From the NCBI RefSeq assembly GCF_016908465.1, contig NZ_JAFBDY010000004.1:124001-188000 (forward strand): a DNA stretch of 64,000 nt, written 5' to 3'. Under the pieces are notes generated by a model. The model did not search any database. It was given only the letters and a program-made list of their open reading frames with translations, and had not been told where the DNA came from. The stretch is from Lysinibacillus composti (GTDB taxonomy: Bacteria; Bacillota; Bacilli; Bacillales_A; Planococcaceae). Positions within the stretch are counted from its first letter, which is position 1. Each line of letters starts with the position of its first letter. Both the position numbers and the translations under genes were made by a program. Shown in pieces: positions 62,444-64,000 of the stretch.

Positions 62444-63190
62444 ATGAAACGAATTAAAGATATAGACTTATCATCATCAATTAGTAAAAAAGATTATAAA
62501 AAGCAATTAAAAAAATTGCAGTTAAAAATGTTAACTATTCAGCAAATCTTATTTAATAACAACATTGGTTTAATCCTTGCATTTGAAGGGATGGATGCGG
62601 CTGGTAAAGGTGGAACAATCAAGCGTTTGACAGAACGTTTAGACCCAAGGGGATTTATTGTACATCCAATTTCAGCACCTCTACCCCATGAACTAAAGTT
62701 TCATTACATGCACCGATTTTGGACAAAGTTACCTATGCATGGTCAAATAGGAATCTTTGATCGCTCCTGGTATGGAAGAGTGTTAGTGGAGCGAATTGAA
62801 AAGTATGCATCAAAAGAGGAGTGGACGCGTGCATATGAGGAGATTAATCTCTTTGAAAAAACTTTAACAGATGAAAATTATATTATGTTAAAATTTTGGC
62901 TTCATGTTGATCGAAAGGAACAATTAAATCGTTTTAAAGAGCGTGAAACTAATCCTTACAAAGTATGGAAGCTTACGGATGAGGATTGGAGAAACCGTGA
63001 AAAATTTGATGAGTATACTGCAGCTGCCGACGAAATGTTTAACAGAACTGATCAGGATTATGCACCATGGGTTTTAATAGGCGGAAATAATAAACAACAT
63101 GCACGCATAATAGTATTAAAAGAGACAATTAAACATGTAGAAAAAGAGTTGGGTCGAAGAGGACTAAACATTACATATGTAGAGCTCTAG
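62444..63190 (+). CDS. PPK2-family polyphosphate kinase/phosphotransferase
   Basis: 248 residues. Walker A GMDAAGKGGTIKRL is near residues 49-62, followed by the lid region and the second motif FDRSWYGRVLVER. FKERETNPYKVWKLTDEDW is the typical class signature. PPK2 enzymes move phosphate between polyphosphate and nucleotides. The class (ADP or AMP acceptor) is not clear. ATG 62444 follows AGAGGAG. Confidence 0.95.
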   Translation: MKRIKDIDLSSSISKKDYKKQLKKLQLKMLTIQQILFNNNIGLILAFEGMDAAGKGGTIKRLTERLDPRGFIVHPISAPLPHELKFHYMHRFWTKLPMHGQIGIFDRSWYGRVLVERIEKYASKEEWTRAYEEINLFEKTLTDENYIMLKFWLHVDRKEQLNRFKERETNPYKVWKLTDEDWRNREKFDEYTAAADEMFNRTDQDYAPWVLIGGNNKQHARIIVLKETIKHVEKELGRRGLNITYVEL

Positions 63191-63362
63191 TAATCACAAG
63201 AAGACATTTCAAAGCGGAACGTAAATGGAGAATACATGATAGAAAAGAAGAAGTTAAATTGAATTAATACAGCTCCAAAGATTAGGTCAGAATTTGGGAA
63301 AGGTATTAGGTTAATTGAAAATGGTACGTAAATTATTTAAATTACTGAAAAAGGGTGATCAA

Positions 63363-63911
63363 ATGGTTAAGATTGAGGGGGAACGATGCTATTTACGAAC
63401 TTTAGTTGAATCGGACGCTAAAAGTTTAGCAGAATTATTAACGTACAATAAATATTTTTGGGCGACATATGAACCTCTTCATGAAGAAGAGTATTATACG
63501 GAAGAAGCTCAATTCAAAAAAATACTAGAGAGCATTCATTTAATGCGAGCGAATCGAGAGTATTCTTTTGGTATCTTTACAAAAGATCGAAAATATTTAA
63601 TTGGTCATATTTCGCTATATGCAATAAAAAGATTACCTTATTCAAGTGCGTTTATTGGATACTCAATGGACGAAAGATTTACAAGAAAAGGGATTACTTC
63701 AGAATCTGTAAAGCTCGTTACGAGATTTGGGTTTGAGAGTGTTAAGCTGCATCGTATTGAGGCATATGTATCACCAAAAAATGAGGGGTCAATAAGAGTG
63801 TTAGAAAATGCCAACTATACTCGAGAAGGACTTTTAAGAGAACTACTATACATTAATGGTAAATGGGAAGATCATTATATGTATTCAATGCTACAAAATG
63901 AAAATGATTAA
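63363..63911 (+). CDS. GNAT acetyltransferase, RimJ/RimL-like
   Basis: 182 residues from ATG 63363, which follows AAAGGGTGATC. It has the RimJ pattern: GERCYLRTLVESDAKSLAEL start, GHISLYAI strand, FIGYSMDERFTRKGITSES loop binding acetyl-CoA, and EAYVSPKNEGSIRVLENAN. It acetylates an alpha-amino group of a protein or an antibiotic or amino acid. The substrate is unknown. The frame reaches upstream to 63315 without a binding site. Confidence 0.9.
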   Translation: MVKIEGERCYLRTLVESDAKSLAELLTYNKYFWATYEPLHEEEYYTEEAQFKKILESIHLMRANREYSFGIFTKDRKYLIGHISLYAIKRLPYSSAFIGYSMDERFTRKGITSESVKLVTRFGFESVKLHRIEAYVSPKNEGSIRVLENANYTREGLLRELLYINGKWEDHYMYSMLQNEND

Positions 63912-63918
63912 AATATAA

Positions 63919-63962
63919 AGGGTGACTCACCATCTAAACGATGTAAGTAAGTCATCCTTGAC
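63919..63962 (+). terminator. Probable terminator after the last GNAT gene
   Basis: AAGG-TGACT pairs with AGTCA-CCTT, with an inner CATC/GATG stem; the following T-run is short. Confidence 0.6.
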
Positions 63963-64000
63963 AATAAGAAAATATAAAAGCTGAAGATGTATTTTACTAG

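Overview
The window is a stretch of a low-GC, spore-forming Bacillales chromosome. The evidence is sporulation genes (cotJA-cotJB-cotJC, prkA-yhbH-spoVR, a gamma-type small acid-soluble spore protein), strong AGGAGG-type ribosome binding sites, TTG/GTG starts, and TPP and lysine riboswitches. Protein style suggests Bacillaceae or Planococcaceae (Lysinibacillus/Psychrobacillus-like), but I cannot fix the genus. I see no rRNA, tRNA, CRISPR array, prophage or transposase gene.

Layout. 1-2.2 kb: 3' part of the window-edge dapA behind a lysine riboswitch, and a ketopantoate-reductase-like gene. 2.5-6.8 kb: a membrane glycosyltransferase, a frameshifted DUF1540 gene, and a large two-domain isoprenoid synthase. 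6.8-13.7 kb: a DMT exporter, then an abgTAB-like p-aminobenzoyl-glutamate uptake and cleavage operon facing a divergent regulator. 13.7-15 kb: cotJ spore-coat operon. 15.3-21.7 kb: homospermidine-synthase-like gene, a structured intergenic repeat, and the prkA-yhbH-spoVR sporulation cluster. 21.7-27 kb: phosphodiesterase-like protein, catalase, RNase J. 27-38 kb: two c-di-GMP enzymes, YkuD transpeptidase, a TetR-controlled MBL hydrolase, an orphan cystine-type binding protein plus acetyltransferase, and membrane proteins. 38-43 kb: a repeat-expanded gamma SASP and a short relative, then two tandem glutathionyl-hydroquinone-reductase-like genes with an acetyltransferase and an M20 amidohydrolase. 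43-46.7 kb: a second structured repeat, two tandem TPP riboswitches each with its own terminator, and thiXYZ-like ABC genes plus thiW. 46.8-54.4 kb: DUF2252 protein, acyl-CoA dehydrogenase, thiolase, racemase, DEAD-box helicase, aminopeptidase. 54.5-58.8 kb: sbcDC. 59-64 kb: DUF4870 and a tiny protein, a third TPP riboswitch with thiT, a YflG-type methionine aminopeptidase, a membrane protein, PPK2 and a GNAT.

Most noteworthy: (1) two intergenic elements of the same three-way-junction architecture, with compensatory changes in their stems and conserved hairpin loops, at 16.7 and 43.1 kb; (2) prkA, whose homologous N-terminus and ribosome binding site point to an AUC start codon; (3) a fused class I isoprenoid-synthase-like domain plus prenyl diphosphate synthase; (4) a start-codon hairpin at 48.25 kb; (5) the tandem TPP switches.
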